Part shown: piece by piece, positions 23,662-36,600 of the stretch
Position numbering within the stretch: position 1 is the stretch's first letter
Layout of the letters: each line of letters begins with the position of its first letter
Assembly (NCBI RefSeq): GCF_901709675.1
Contig: NC_051089.1
Span: 4,192,476 to 4,256,475 of the forward strand
DNA from: Syngnathus acus
Taxonomy: Eukaryota; Chordata; Actinopteri; Syngnathiformes; Syngnathidae
DNA: 64,000 nucleotides
Direction: 5' to 3'
The notes under the pieces: generated by a model
Told to the model about the DNA's origin: nothing
Databases searched by the model: none
Seen by the model: the letters and a program-made list of their open reading frames with translations, nothing else
Translations under genes and position numbers: made by a program

Positions 23662-26600
23662 TCAGTATTGGTGCAGGAAGGAGGACCTGTGCTCGTGTTT
23701 CAAGGGGAACGACTTGAAGGCCTTGATGCCTTTCAGTTGCTGCTGCTGCTGCTGCTGCTGCTGGCCGAAGGGGAACGGCGAGGAGATGGCGGCGGCCGAA
23801 GGCGAGCAGTCGCCGCCGCCGGCCGCCCACACGGGCGACTGCAGCATCTGCAGGGAGTCGCTCCACTGCGACGACGAGGGCGGAGCCAGATTCATCTGGT
23901 GGTACAGGGAAGAGCTGGGATTGGTCACGCCGCCGCCGCCGCCGCCGTGGGCCGAGTGCTGCCACGGTGCTTTGGGAGGCCACGTTTTTGTTTTGCTGTC
24001 CTGAGGAAGATGCCGCAAAAAAAAAAAGAAAGATTGTAAAATTACATAAGGAAAAGGTTGTAATGTTATGTCAACATTTTTTGCAAGTATTTTTTAATTT
24101 TACAATAAATGGTGACATTTTAAACATAAATTGGGAATATGAGGGACAAAATAAAATTGCAATAGAGAATGATGAGAAAAAAATAAGTCACAAGTTGTGA
24201 CTTACTTTAACTATTATATTTTTATTATATCATGATTATAAGGCCATTATTAAAAGTATTTTTAAGTTGTAATCTTACGATAATACCAAGTAAAAAAATA
24301 AATCTTTCCCCCTAAGAAAACAACAAAGAGTAATAGTGATGTCTGACGCCCCCTTGTGGCGTGAGTGATTCTTACCTGGTTGTCATCAGCAATATGATGG
24401 AGGGGCGGCGAGGGCAGCGTGCAGGCTTCCGGCTCACCGCAGCTATGTTTCCTACACACGCATTTTAGTTTTACTTTTGTGTAAGGATTGTATTATGGTT
24501 AATACTTTGTCATGTGTCGTGCCAGACAATCAAAATCTTAAGTTTGTGACGGCCTTTTTAGGGCAAAGACGAACGTCTCCTGGATATCGGAGACTCAAGC
24601 GTCACCTAGCTCCGTATTTGCTGCATATACCTTCTTTGCTTGACCGCCGCCACCAAGTCGGGTCCAGAGAACATGGAGAAGAGGCTGTCTCCGTTGGTGG
24701 AAGAAGTCTCGTCGCTGGAGCTGGCGGAGTCGCCCTGATTGGCTGACCAGCTGCTGTTGACTGCCTCGCTGAAAAAGCAAACAACACCGACGGCTCTTTT
24801 ACTGACTCCTCTAACATTTTTCTTTTTAATACCCCAGAAACAGATGGATAAATCACTTGAGCGGTGCACCGTACCCCTCGCTGTAGTACTCGGGGTGTGT
24901 CCACGTCCTGTGCTGGTCGTCGGGCATGGGCCAGTTGCTGCGAGGGTTGCTGAGGCGACGCGGGTGCTGCACCTGACGCTTCTGCTGCATGGCCTGGCTC
25001 ACGCCGGCCACGTAGCGGGCAAACTCAGGGTCTGAGCCCACTGGCGGAAAGAGAAAGGAGACAATTGAATTCCGGACCCGCTCGGTTTTGAAAATTATTG
25101 AGCGTTAGCATGCTGTCAATCAGAAGAAGGTGGCGGGTGTTACCTGCGGGGTCGAAAGGCAGCGTGTCTCCCAGGACCCCGAAGACGCCGTCACTCTGCT
25201 CTCTGTTGGGCCACGTGTTGTTGCGGGGCCCCTGGGGCTTCTGGCCCAGCACCTCGGACATGACGCTGTCCATGTACGTGCTCACCAGGCCCAGGCTGTA
25301 CAGGTCCGAGCTCAGGTCCGGCAACCCCGGGGAGCCTCCCCACTGGCCGATGGGGCCCAGGGGGGACAAGCCTCCGGGCGGGGGTTGCTGGCTGGACGTG
25401 CCCAACCACTTGCTGGACGCCCTTTGCTGAGGGGGAGGAAGTTGAGGAGGCGGCTGCTGCTGGCTGATGGGCTGCAGGAGGTGCTGGTAGTACTGCAGGG
25501 TCTGGGAGGAGGGCTGCTGGGGCGGAGGCGGGGCCGCTGGCTGCTGTTGTGACGGCGGCGGTGGTGGCGGAGGCTGGGCCTGAGCCAAGGTCTGCGTGCC
25601 GTGAGAAATAACCGGGGAGGTCGGCGAAGGTCCGGCGGGGGGTTTTGAGCTCGGTGGGGTTGGCGGACGCCACCGAGTTCCTCCTCTTGACGAGCGGGGA
25701 GGCCTGCTGGGATTTGCCCATGTTGAACCCTGAGAGAAAGTCGATGACGTCCTGCATCTCCTGGTCGGTGGGGAGGTTCATGCCTTGCTCGTCGCACGCC
25801 AAACCGTTGGCCAACGGGTTTTGGGGGCCCGCTTCGGGGCCGCCGGACAGAGCCCCAGCCTGCAGCAAGCTGTGCAGGCGGCCTTCGTTGCGGCCCAAGC
25901 TCTTGGCCTTGTCCTCGGAGCCCGTCAGCATGCCGCGGGACGGCGTGTTGGGGAAGGAGTAGCTGCCGCCGCTGTTGGAGCCGGACGACACCTTCTTGGT
26001 GAACTTGGAAGTCAGCTTGGAGATGGTTTTGGGGAGGCCGCTGGAGGCCTTGGAGTTAGGGCCCGGCGGTAAATCCGCGTGGCCGCCAAAGTCCGGGCTC
26101 TCCCGCTGCAGCTGAATCTGGATAGTCGGCAAAGCTTGCTCTCTTTGGACGGGAGAGAGACAAGCGCGGTCAACTTAGGACGTCGGTCGAACGATATTAC
26201 AATATTAGAACATCTCAAGAACAGAAAAAGAGACGGTAGGTTTTTAGGGGAGGTTTTCTGAGAACATTTCAACCTTGGAGGAGATGTGAAGAACATGACT
26301 CACTTCCTTTCCTTCCATCTATTGATGTCAAACACGGCTGTGTAGAGCACGTCCACCAGGCCGAGCGTCTTCTCCGGATCGAGGCTACGCTGGAGCAAGG
26401 ACATGGTTGCCGGGTCCTCCTTCAGACACCTGCATTACACACACACAAAAAAAATACTTTTTTCTTCTTTCATATTGTTTCACTCTTTCAGCTGCTTTGC
26501 ACATGAACCATATCTTTGAAGGTGTTTGCTCAGAAGCGTCAAACGCTGGAGTCACTCAAGTTGACTCACAAACTGGCAAATCCTGCTCGGCAGTGCCAGG

Positions 26601-29600
26601 CCCCCCGAGGCGCCAGATGCGGAGCCGATATTCAAAATGAAGATGGAAAGAGCTTCCAGGTAGGGAGCTCAGACTGGTTTTGTGTTTGTTTTTACCGGCT
26701 CTAATCATTACGACTGTCCAGGCCTGGAAAACAAACACCTCTAGTTCAAATCGTACTCCCCTGTTAAAAAATAAAAAAGTAAATTGAAACGTGCGGCTCA
26801 CATCAAGCCCTTTTGTTGACATTCGTCCGTCTCGGTGTAAGTTGTATTTTCATTGCCCGTTTAAAACAGATCGTCTAAAGTCGTCGACGGCAGTGAACGT
26901 GCCAGTGGAGAAAGTGTGGCCTCACCACGTGGAAGGAACCTGGACCACCAGCTTGGATCCTTCGAGGCTGATGTGAGGCGCGTACGACTCCTTGTTCTCG
27001 ATCTGAGCCGTGTCGACCACCACCTGGGAGGAAAACGCGCCGACGTTACTTTTGACACGTACAGTTAACGGTATAATGTCGATGCGTGTTCCATTTGAAT
27101 AAATGCAATGACCTTCACCCACTTTCGGTCATTAATATCCCCACAAAGAAAGACAAGGAGGGAGGAGGGGGCTTTTGACGCCCCATGACAACAAACAAGT
27201 TCTTTGAAAGGCCTTGGCTCCTTGAGAATTTTGCAAGCCGGGCCAAAAAAGAGGGAGGGGGGGGACGTGTGTGTGTGTGCGTGTGTGTCTATTTGCTGCA
27301 CCGCAGGAAGTCGCTCCATTGTTGTTGAAGGGGAGCAGGTTTATCCGTGGCGATTAAAAAGCTCGCACATGAGAAAAGAAATGGCGCCGGTGTACGATTG
27401 CAGTGACAGCGAGTAGCGCGCGGGTTGTATTATTGTAGTCACGTGTTTTTTTGTTTTTTTTGCGGGGTTGATAAGAAGCGAAGGCCCTCATCTGTCATCG
27501 CTCGGATTGTTTTACGATGAGCTGCGATTGGAAACGCTCCAGACCACACAGAGGAAATAAACACGGATGAAAGCGTAAACACGCTGGTGTTACTCTGTAA
27601 AGATTGCACCCAGTCTGGGAGGGGAGGGGGGAGGAGGAGGAGAGGGGGGGGGGGTACTGTAGGGGCCCATCCCAGGCAAGTCTATCCTTCATCCAGATGT
27701 AGCCGGAATGTTTTTTTTTCCCCCCCTTTTGTGTCTCACCAGTATTGGCTTACACCACTCGGATGCCATCAGAGCAACCTGGGTGAGCTCCGCTTTTTCA
27801 AAATATAGAACTCGGGATTAAAATTTCATTTAAAAGAATGGGAAAATGGATTGTATTCCTTGCTACAGGCAATATTTTAGTCAACAACTAATCCGCTCCA
27901 AATGCCGAGAGTTTTCATTTTGTTCACTAAAGACATTTCAGATCAAAAGATGAATAAATACTACTTTTCAAGTGAGTAAAAAAAAAAAAGTATTGGAACA
28001 AACGCTCAATGAGCTTTTGCCCAACCTGTGTGTATTAGCACCAAGAGCTAGCAACCTATCAAATTAGCATCCCACCTTTGTGTGTTAGCTTGGATAGGCA
28101 TCATGTGACTTGCGATTCAAACGAGGACACGTCGAACGGTGATTAAAGCGAGGAACTCACCAGACCGGCCTGAGCAAACAGCAGCTGGACGGCCGTCTTG
28201 CAGGCTCCCCTCCAGCTGGACGGACACACTTGGTTGAGCACTTCGGTGACAGGGCAGTCGTCCCTGGAGGTCAGCCCGTTTTGGCCCAGCGCCTCCTTAA
28301 TGAGCTGCAGCACGGTTTGCTGAGGAAGACACCGCACGTGTTTAGCGTCCTCTTGGAGGCAACGGTCGAAAAGCGGACGCACCATTTTCAGTTTCAGGTT
28401 CTCCGCCGCCGACTCGTTGAAGGACACGCCCTTGAGGAAATGCGAGCCGATCTGCACGGGAATGGTGGGTAACTCGCACTGGATGGGCTGGGAGGTGGTG
28501 TGCATCCGGCCCGCCTGCTGGGCCTCGGCCTCTCCGCAGCAGCCCTGTGGAGGAGAAAAAAATAAATAAAAACATGTCGGGCGTCTCGGCAACCATTCAA
28601 AAAATGGTTTGCCAGCTTACCTGCAAAGCCGCCTCCACGCATTTGGGGTTGAGATGGAAACCGGCCTTCAGCGCGTACTCTCCGTGGCCCAGGCTCTCCA
28701 GCGCTGCCTTGTACGCCTGCGGACGGGAGGGACACTCAAGTCAGGCCAACTGCCTAAGCAGCAATGCAAATATGGTGAAATCAAAGGTTCACCTGTAGAG
28801 CGCTGTCTATCTTCATGTTGAGCTCCTTCAGCTGGTGCTCGGGGATGTTGGTGTTGTGCACGCAGAAGAGCTGCTGGACCTGGAGGCCTGCCAGGCAGCC
28901 GTCGCGACCTCTCTCCCGCAGCCTTGACATGGCCTGAGGGTGCAGCAACATTCTTCAGAAATTTCTCCCGCGGCGGTCCAAAAGTACAAGAGAGCAAGTT
29001 TTGCAATGTCGACGTGATTTTGCAATTTTGTTTTATATTCCCAGAATCTGGAAACAGATCAGACCATCCGTTCGATCCTTCATCTTCATGTTGGTATACC
29101 TCAGCTGCGCATTTCCACGAGCGGGAAGCTTCCTCCAGCTCTGTGAGCGGCCCGAGCTCGGCGCTTTGGGCCCGGGCGCTGGTCGAGCGCTCCTGGGCCT
29201 GAGCCAGAGCTTCTGCCAGACAGGACTGGGCCACGGGTTGGACCTTCTGCAGGGTCTGTGAAAGGAACTGGAAGTGGACCTGCATCACCGTCAAGAAGCA
29301 CCGACCCAGAACCTGGAAGGGAAGAACAAAAGTTATGAGGCGGCAAAAACGCTCACGATGAAAGCCATAAGAAGAAAGCGGATCAGAGCAGAAGACACAT
29401 GGCCTGCCAACAAAATTTGGACTGATCCCCTCCAACCAGAACAAGCATACGTCATCATTTGAACAACAGCTTGACAAGTAATGTTACAAAGCCTCAGTTC
29501 CAGATAATGGAGAACACATGTGATTGGCTGTGCGGGAACCCACAGTCAGGAGAAATACGAGAGAAGAAAAAAAAAGAAAAAAAACTTTAGCCCAAATAAG

Positions 29601-31498
29601 GTGACTCATGAAGCCATCAACATGTATCCTTCTATTTGTCAGAGAACACCTGCGCTGTCGCCGCCACGATGCAAGCCGGAGGATGGAGAGCTCCTTAAAC
29701 GGGCCGAGACCTTGAAATCCGAACCAGATGGCTACTTTGAACGCAGTGCCAAACAAGACCAAAAGCTGGTGGCTTAGTTCTTTCCCAATAGCTCTTTCTT
29801 TTTTTTTTTTTAAAAGAAACTTCATATTCATCATTTGGGAGGTGCAGTTCCATAAATTGGACATCGGCTTAAAATGCCAGCTTTTAAATACCACACAAAC
29901 TCCACCGATAGTTGAATCCGTTCAGATTTGGGTGGAAAAAGTGCTGATCAGAAATTTGGCGGGGATGTAAAGGAAAGAAAAACGGGGTGAGTGCAGTCAG
30001 AGAGAGGGGGGGGAAAAAAAAAAGAATGGAGTAAAGCCGCACATACCACAACTCCCTCAACTCACTATTGTATTTGGCCCCCCCCCCTCATTTTTTCCTT
30101 TTTTGAGGAGCTAATAGAACAAACTGCTGCCAGACTGCATTCTTATCCTCTCAGACAGGCAGAAAAAAAAAAAAGAAAAAAAAACTCCCCCTCGGTCCCA
30201 AATACATTTTGTAAAAAGACTTCCTCTATTAGCAGCTATTAGATTAGCGTTGCTTTTCCTCGGAGACCCGTGTTCCGTCTTCTAAGGGCTACCTCGCCAT
30301 TTCGAATCTCACGTTTTCTTTTTAGGATTCACTTTTCAAAGCCAGCATGGCCCTTTGACGATCAAAACACACTAATTAGATCAGCGTGTAGCATCGAAAA
30401 CCCCATCGCAGGTTTGCGTTCCCGCGTCCCTCCGCGGTCGCGGCGTGCGGTCAGACTCACGCTTCCTCTAATATTCACGAGGGCATATTTGGGGAGCCTT
30501 TTTAACCGACAGCGGTGCGAAAGGGTTTCCTGTTTTGGGCAAAGCCGGATCCCGCCGTAGAGGTGCGGCAATCTCCAAAAGCGACCCGACCGCAATTCCC
30601 GCAGACCAAAATACGACTTTGTCAATCAGATTCGTCTTGATCTTATTTTTCAACGGCTCCCGTGTGGAAACAGGAAGTAAGAAAGTTCAGCAACGAGTGT
30701 GAAGATCGTGCAGAATGCCACACGTTTTGTTTTTTTTTCTCACACGCCGGCCGGGCTCGGGTTCTCAGGACAGGGTGGGGAACCTGAGCTGGAAAACAGT
30801 GATTCATCAAGTCAGCTATTGGGCAAGAGAGCAGCCAGACATCCCATCCCAGCATATTCGCACCAAGGCTCGAAGGGGTGAAAAGGAACGGCAGTGACCA
30901 AATATGCTTCTGCTCGTCCTGGTTCTCGGTAACAGGACAAAACTTTTGTTCCATGAGATCCAAAGCAACAATGTCACCATACTGCAATTCCAATTAGTAC
31001 CTCGACATCTTGCAGGTTGAAGTCGTTCTGATCTTTGAAGTTGGCGGCCCCGGCGCTCAGCTCCATCAGCATCTTGGCGATCTCCGGCTTGATGGCCGCC
31101 GTCAGCCGGCTGGCCGCCTCCATGACGTGTTCCTGCACGTCCTTCAGTTGCATAGCCGCTTTGGAGTAGTGAGAGTTCCTGAACACGCTGCTGAATAGGT
31201 CGGTGAGGAAGGCGCTGGCCCGGCAGAACACGTTGAGGGCGTCCAAGTACTTGGAGATGCCCTGCTGGATGTCGGCCACCGCTGTCGTGGGGGAGGTGGG
31301 GGGCGGGTGGCAGCCGCCGCCGGGGAGCCCCATCGGCGAAGAGGAGGCCGAGCAAGAGGAGGCCAATGAGGCGCTAAGGGTCCGGCTCAACTCAGGCATC
31401 TGGTACTGCTGGTGCTGTTGGACTTTCTGCTTGGACCCGCCGAGCAAAAAGCGACGCTTGTAGTCCATTTTACTTTGTTGCACACTGCAACAATACAT
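23662..31498 (-). CDS. garre1: GARRE1 (KIAA0355), Rac/RhoG effector linked to mRNA granules
   Basis: In mammals GARRE1 binds active RAC1/RHOG and associates with CCR4-NOT and P-body proteins. Twelve coding exons (minus): 31498-31001, 29312-29100, 28933-28793, 28716-28621, 28544-28161, 27023-26926, 26429-26304, 26142-25144, 25040-24875, 24768-24631, 24451-24376, 24000-23662. Product is about 1,090 aa (human about 1,070). I chose the start at 31498 because MYCCS..SKMDYKRRF fits the known N-terminus; MDYKRRF at 31468 is an alternative. Conserved blocks include DIQQGISKYLDALNVF, VFDINRWKERKEQALP, PLVKRRNSVASA, DPEFARYVAGVSQAMQQKR and LVAAVKQRRKHSCGE. The C-terminal exon has poly-Gly and nine Gln. 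The 999-nt exon 26142-25144 is one base out of frame between its two halves, near 25650. Confidence 0.93.
23738..23763 (-). repeat. garre1: CAG trinucleotide repeat coding poly-Gln in GARRE1
   Basis: An uninterrupted CTG run on the plus strand, CAG on the coding strand, encodes nine Gln about 30 residues before the GARRE1 C-terminus. A second triplet run (GCC/GGC, about 23930-23947) in the same exon codes for six Gly. Both are candidates for length variation. Confidence 0.85.
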
Positions 31499-32606
31499 AG
31501 GTGGTGCACCGGCACCTAAAGATCCTGTTCCTGCTTAACTTTCCCCGACCCTCGGACAAAAAAAAAAATCCTGTCGACCGCACGAGGAAAAGACTCGAAC
31601 CGCGACAGTCCAGGTCACGTAAAAAGACCACTGAGGGATGCTGCCTGCCGGAGGCTCATCTCAGTGCGCCTTGAGGGAATCCGAAGGCAGGAGTGGCGAG
31701 CGGGGAGGGCCGGGAATCGAAAGTGACGTGCTTACATGCAGGCCAGCTGCATATCAACACGCATGTCTCCGAGATTCAAAAACTGATCCGAGAGCCGAGG
31801 TGTAAAGTGCGTTAGCCTTCCTTCAGAAGAGGGGGAAAAAGAATTCTTCATACAGTCTGGAGCTTTTGTACAAATAGAAATCCTTCACTGATGAAAGTAG
31901 AAAAAAAGAAAATTAGATTGAAAGCAAAAAATTAACACTGGTCAACAGCATGGAGGTTACAAAATGTTTAAAAAAAAAAAACAACAACATGCAAACAGAT
32001 TCCGGACTGTGAGAATGAGGCGGATCCGGTCCGTCTCAAGGTGCTCCTCTCCAAAAGCGCTACTTGGCTCCGTGTGTCCAGCAGCCCCACCCGACGGGCT
32101 TCCTGCTTTTCCCGTCCGTCCGTGTGCAGGCTGAGGTAGGTGGGACTTGCCCGCGGATGCAGATTACGGCGACAAGAGCACAAATGTATCTGTAAGGCCT
32201 CTAGGTCATTTCCTAAGGGAGGAAGGGGAAGAAAAAAAAAACAGACAAGGTTAGCAACGCGTCCGAAGAGGAAGGATGAGTTGAATTTATGCTACTTGGA
32301 GTTGAATACAAAAAAAAAAAAACATTTACTTTGGAAAACATTTTATGACATAACAGACTTAATCGATTTGTTTGTGTACTTGCTGCACTGTCAAATTTAA
32401 ATTTTGAAGAAAGGGCTGCAAAATAAAGGTTTTCCTTTTTAATCGATAAAATAACTGATACGCCAATCGATTATTTAAACAATGCTACATTGCAGCCCTA
32501 TGTGCTACATTATTTCACGTTTAGTTTTTCCCTATCTACTTTTAAAGGTTACAATGTGCCTAAGCAAGATGGCGGAAAGGATGGAACATTAATGAGCCGT
32601 AGCTAA

Positions 32607-32784
32607 CGTACAGCAACAGGGTAAGCTAAAGTGCTCCAGCAAAATGGACACCGTGGACTTCAATACTGCAGTAAACAAGTTTAGCTAACATTAGCCGTAC
32701 AGCAACAGGGTAAGCTACAAAATGGCCACCGTGGACTTCAATACTCCATAAGCACAGCTAACAAGTTAAGCTAGCGTTAGCCAA
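32607..32784. repeat. Imperfect 89-bp tandem duplication
   Basis: The string GTACAGCAACAGGGTAAGCT occurs at 32608 and again at 32697, a period of 89 bp. Both copies continue with AAAATGG.CACCGTGGACTT and CAATACT. The units differ at several positions and by small indels. The function is unknown. Confidence 0.75.
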
Positions 32785-33199
32785 GTGTCAACTTGGCTCG
32801 TTAAGATGCACATAGTCAAAAAGCTCAGTAACAGCTAATGGCTAACTGTAGTCAGGCCGTTGTTTCGTTGCTCGGAAACTGCTGTGACTTGTGGTTGTAC
32901 TTTTCAAAACCATAACCGCGTGTCGATGCGCTCGTGCCAGACAAGAGGCCATTGTTTTACGATACAGATGACAAATTGTCCCAGTCACAATCCTGTCATT
33001 CAACACACAGATGCGACCGGGTCTTGCCGCTGGACTGAATGTATTCATTTGTTCGCTGGTGTGGACTTACTGTCGCGACAATTTCAGAAGACAACCAGAA
33101 CAGATGACATCACTGCCATGTCCTTATTTTTTGGGGGGGTATTAAAACAATCCCAAAAAAAAAAAGCAAAGAAACAATATGAACTGACATCCAATACGG

Positions 33200-33310
33200 C
33201 AACCAACAACATGGACAAAAGTATTGGGACAGAAAAGCTTTTGTTTCTATTTACATAAATTTGGAGGGTGTGTCTTTGTGAATGGCCTGGTTTAAACAAA
33301 AGCTGTCTTT
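33200..33310. repeat. Probable interspersed-repeat fragment (GGACAAAAGTATTGGGACA)
   Basis: The string GGACAAAAGTATTGGGACA and the nearby TTTGGAGGGTGTGTCTTTGTG resemble a DNA-transposon-derived repeat widespread in fish. The reading frames across it encode nothing recognisable. Family assignment needs a library comparison. Confidence 0.4.
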
Positions 33311-36300
33311 GTGGGTTTCCTTCACACCAAATACATCCAAGAATGCCTTTGTGGACATTTGTTTGGTGCGCTGGGAAAACAAGCGTATTAAAATAATAAG
33401 CCGCATTGTTGGTGATGTCACGCATATTTGCTGGGTGAAACGTTTCCGTCACTGCTTTTTCTATCAGTCTGTGGAACAGACGTCGCTATCTGGTATCAGC
33501 GTCTGTGTTTTGGGATGGATTGTAACTCGCAGAAGAGAGTGGGCTAAACACGTTGCCGTCAACGCACCGCTTTCTAACACACACACACACACACACACGC
33601 TGCATCCCGACAACATTCCGCCGACCTTCCGACCCCGCTTCCTTTCCCAAACAGCCCTCGTTTGTTGCCGTGTGAGTGGAAAGAGAGAGCTCGGAGGGAA
33701 ACTGGTGACCTCAGCTCAAAGGGACAAAAGTGACGCTCGTTGCGCTTCCTGAAACTGGGAAAAGAAGAAGAGAAAAAAAAAAAAAAAAGAAAAAGCAATT
33801 CGACTCTGGCGCAACACATGGGAAGATGATGGAAAATGTTGACAACCATAGAACAGGTTATGCACTTTGAAGGCAAGGGTTGGCAACAAGTCAGAATTTG
33901 TTTTTTTCCCCAGCGGACATAGAGATGGCATGCTACTAATACCTAAATGACTCTCCATTATCTGTTTGTTAGATGTCTTCAATTTCTGATTACGGTCATT
34001 TGCAGATTGGCCGGCGCATGCTAACCGCGTTAACCCCGCGGAGGAGAGCTAACGAGGCTAAACTGGGCTGACCTGCGAGTCTCAAAAGAGATTAGCGCCA
34101 CAGGGAAGCTACCAGGTGGCTTTTCTTGTGTTTGCAGGTCAACACTTTTTTTTTTATGCAGCCTGAGCCCGAGCCAGGTTGACCTAAGCTCAGCTTGTTA
34201 AAGACGTTTCCGCAAAGCATCGGTCGCGAGACGAGCAATTGGGGAATATCCAGTCCGGGAAATCACCAACTTGCCGGGAGCCAGTTGTGAGGTGGTGAAA
34301 TTTTGTGACAACACAGCTTCGACTGTGAGTTGATGAAACGTGCGTCAGAGAACTTTGTCAAATATTTGCTCTTCATCATGATGCCCAATGAGACTTGGAA
34401 TCGGTCTGAATCGAGAAGTATCCGATGGGCACGTTGAAGACATTTCTATCCTCGTCTCGTGCTTTGCATTTGATTGATTTACTGTTCCGAAGCACAACTG
34501 ACCCGTCCTACTTGACAAGCACTTATCTTAAGTGTAGCAAAGCCGTGCTTATTCCCAGAGAGGCAGCCTAGCGCCCGTCCTCTAACGGGCCCCCGCTGTA
34601 TTGGAGATCGTACCGAAACAGCAGGGGCTCGGGGGCTAATGTTAGCTCTAGCTGCTCCGTTTCGATGGGAAGGGGCTTAAATTTCCTGGCGCGACCAGCC
34701 TGCCGCCCAAGTACGGCATTGTCATATTCGAACACCTGACAAAAAAAAAAAAAGATGACATCACCAATGTCAGAGGATGTTAAATTTTGTAGAAAAAAAG
34801 CCCATCAATTTATTTCCAGATTCTTTTCTTTTTTTTTTTTTTTCTAAAGCCAGAAAGTTGCCATTTGAAATGACTTTTATTTTTTTCCTACAAATGTAAA
34901 CAACTAAATGAACATCATCTAAGACGGGTGATCCCCAAAACAATTTTTGCCCGCACTTTTTAAAACGCATTTCGACACATCCTGACTCACTTCCGTGATG
35001 GAGATGTTCAAACCCTCACATTGGTTTGAGTCATTTACTTTCCCTTTTCATTCAATCACACTTGGCCCTCCCTCCAAAGCCGATTCTGAAAAAAAATGGT
35101 AGTTTAAAGGGGTCGGACGCGGCAACTGTGACACATGCTGACAGCTCCTTAACCATCCGCAGCGACGCTCCCGTCACAAGGCTGGGCATTAGCTCGCTCA
35201 TGAAGACTATTTTGGCTTCTGTGGGCCAAAAAAAAAAAAACAGCTGCATGCCGCACTGGTTTTAGACGCGACTAAAGGTTGGGCTCAGCGGGGGGGGGTG
35301 TTCTCCCTTACATCTGTTGCCAATGAAGCACAGGAATGTTATTTCCTCACTCAACTCTTAGCCTGACGCTGCTTCAAAAAGAAGGTCAGGAAAAGCAGCC
35401 TAACCCTAGTTTGTATCCAACATTCGAGTTGAGTCAGTCCAAAGGACCCGGGACAAGTGGCGTGAGCAACTGCGCGACAGGAGCTCCTCTCGCCCGGCCG
35501 ACACAAGGAGCGTATTGTGGCGGGTCTCTGCATTCCAGCGCTCCGAAAATAAAGGAAAAACACGCAGCTGTACGAGTCGCGCGAGAGTATAAATAAAGGC
35601 CTCCCTCGCTACAATTTAAACTCGTGCGACAATAGAGCGTCTGTGGTCAGTGTCGGGTTGCTTCCGGAATAACTAGCGTCGGGTTTATAGGTTGGTCTGT
35701 GACGTTTGGACGCCGCCGGGTGGGATCAGTCGAGACGCTGACCGGGCTGGATAATATTAGGCTAACCTGTAATGTCAGAGCAGCCACTGTAAGTAGCTTA
35801 TGGCTCCAATAAAAATAGCCCGTGGGCCTGTAGGTCAGCGTCACCACCTATAGAAGGGGGCGGGGCTCGGTTCCTGAGTCCTGCGAATAACTGGACTGGC
35901 TAAGCAAAAATACAAATTGTAAAGTAGTGAAAAGTGGGACAGCAGCAGCGCCGCCGCGTTAAAAGGTCACGTGAGCGCCGACAAATGAGTCTCGTCCGCT
36001 GTGATCCGCGGAAGCCCTCGCACAAAGCGCACCTGCCTGTCAGCACGGCGCTGAGAGCAAACACAATTAGCTCGGATCGCCTCTCCAGAATAGAAGCGCA
36101 CAATGGAGTACGGCGAGCGTGCACGGCCGGCGCGTCGCCTCGAGTGCGAGCGGCAACGGAAACCTCCGGCTTCGCCAAAGTAAGCTGAAGAGCAAAGGCG
36201 GGAAAAGAGGAATTCCTTCTTGGAATAACACAAACGCTTGATACCTGCTTGGGCTCATGGAAAAATGAAGTAAGACAAAAACATGTTCCAGCCCGAGTCA

Positions 36301-36477
36301 CGCTTTTCCAAGCATGGCTCGAGTTCCGTCGGACAAGATATCAAATGGCAGCCTGCCCTGATTTCTGACCCCCGCCTGGAAAAGCAAGAAGAAAAGATGT
36401 TTCCTGTTTTCATTAATAAAGATCACCTTACATCAGCGCCGAGTTGAACCAGGCGACAGATTGTCAAGGTGGTTCTA

Positions 36478-36600
36478 AGTAGGGCTGTCACAATTCAATA
36501 TTTTTAGAATCCTTTATTCCGTTAGTCAATCGAAAAAAACTTTTTATGCCCGATTATTTTTTATCAACCAATTATTTTTGTTTATATATCAAAACAACTG
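36478..36600. repeat. Probable DNA-transposon fragment (AGGGCTGTCAC start)
   Basis: AGGGCTGTCACAATTC followed by a T/A-rich, ATCGA-containing stretch resembles one end of hAT-type non-autonomous elements common in fish. A related stretch at 32410-32505 ends in ATTGCAGCCCTA, the complementary type of end. No paired termini were found at either place. Confidence 0.35.

Noticed and set aside
33282-33752. 156-codon plus-strand frame upstream of GARRE1
   Set aside because: It runs across a probable interspersed repeat and a CA tract, with no recognisable domain and no splice partners.
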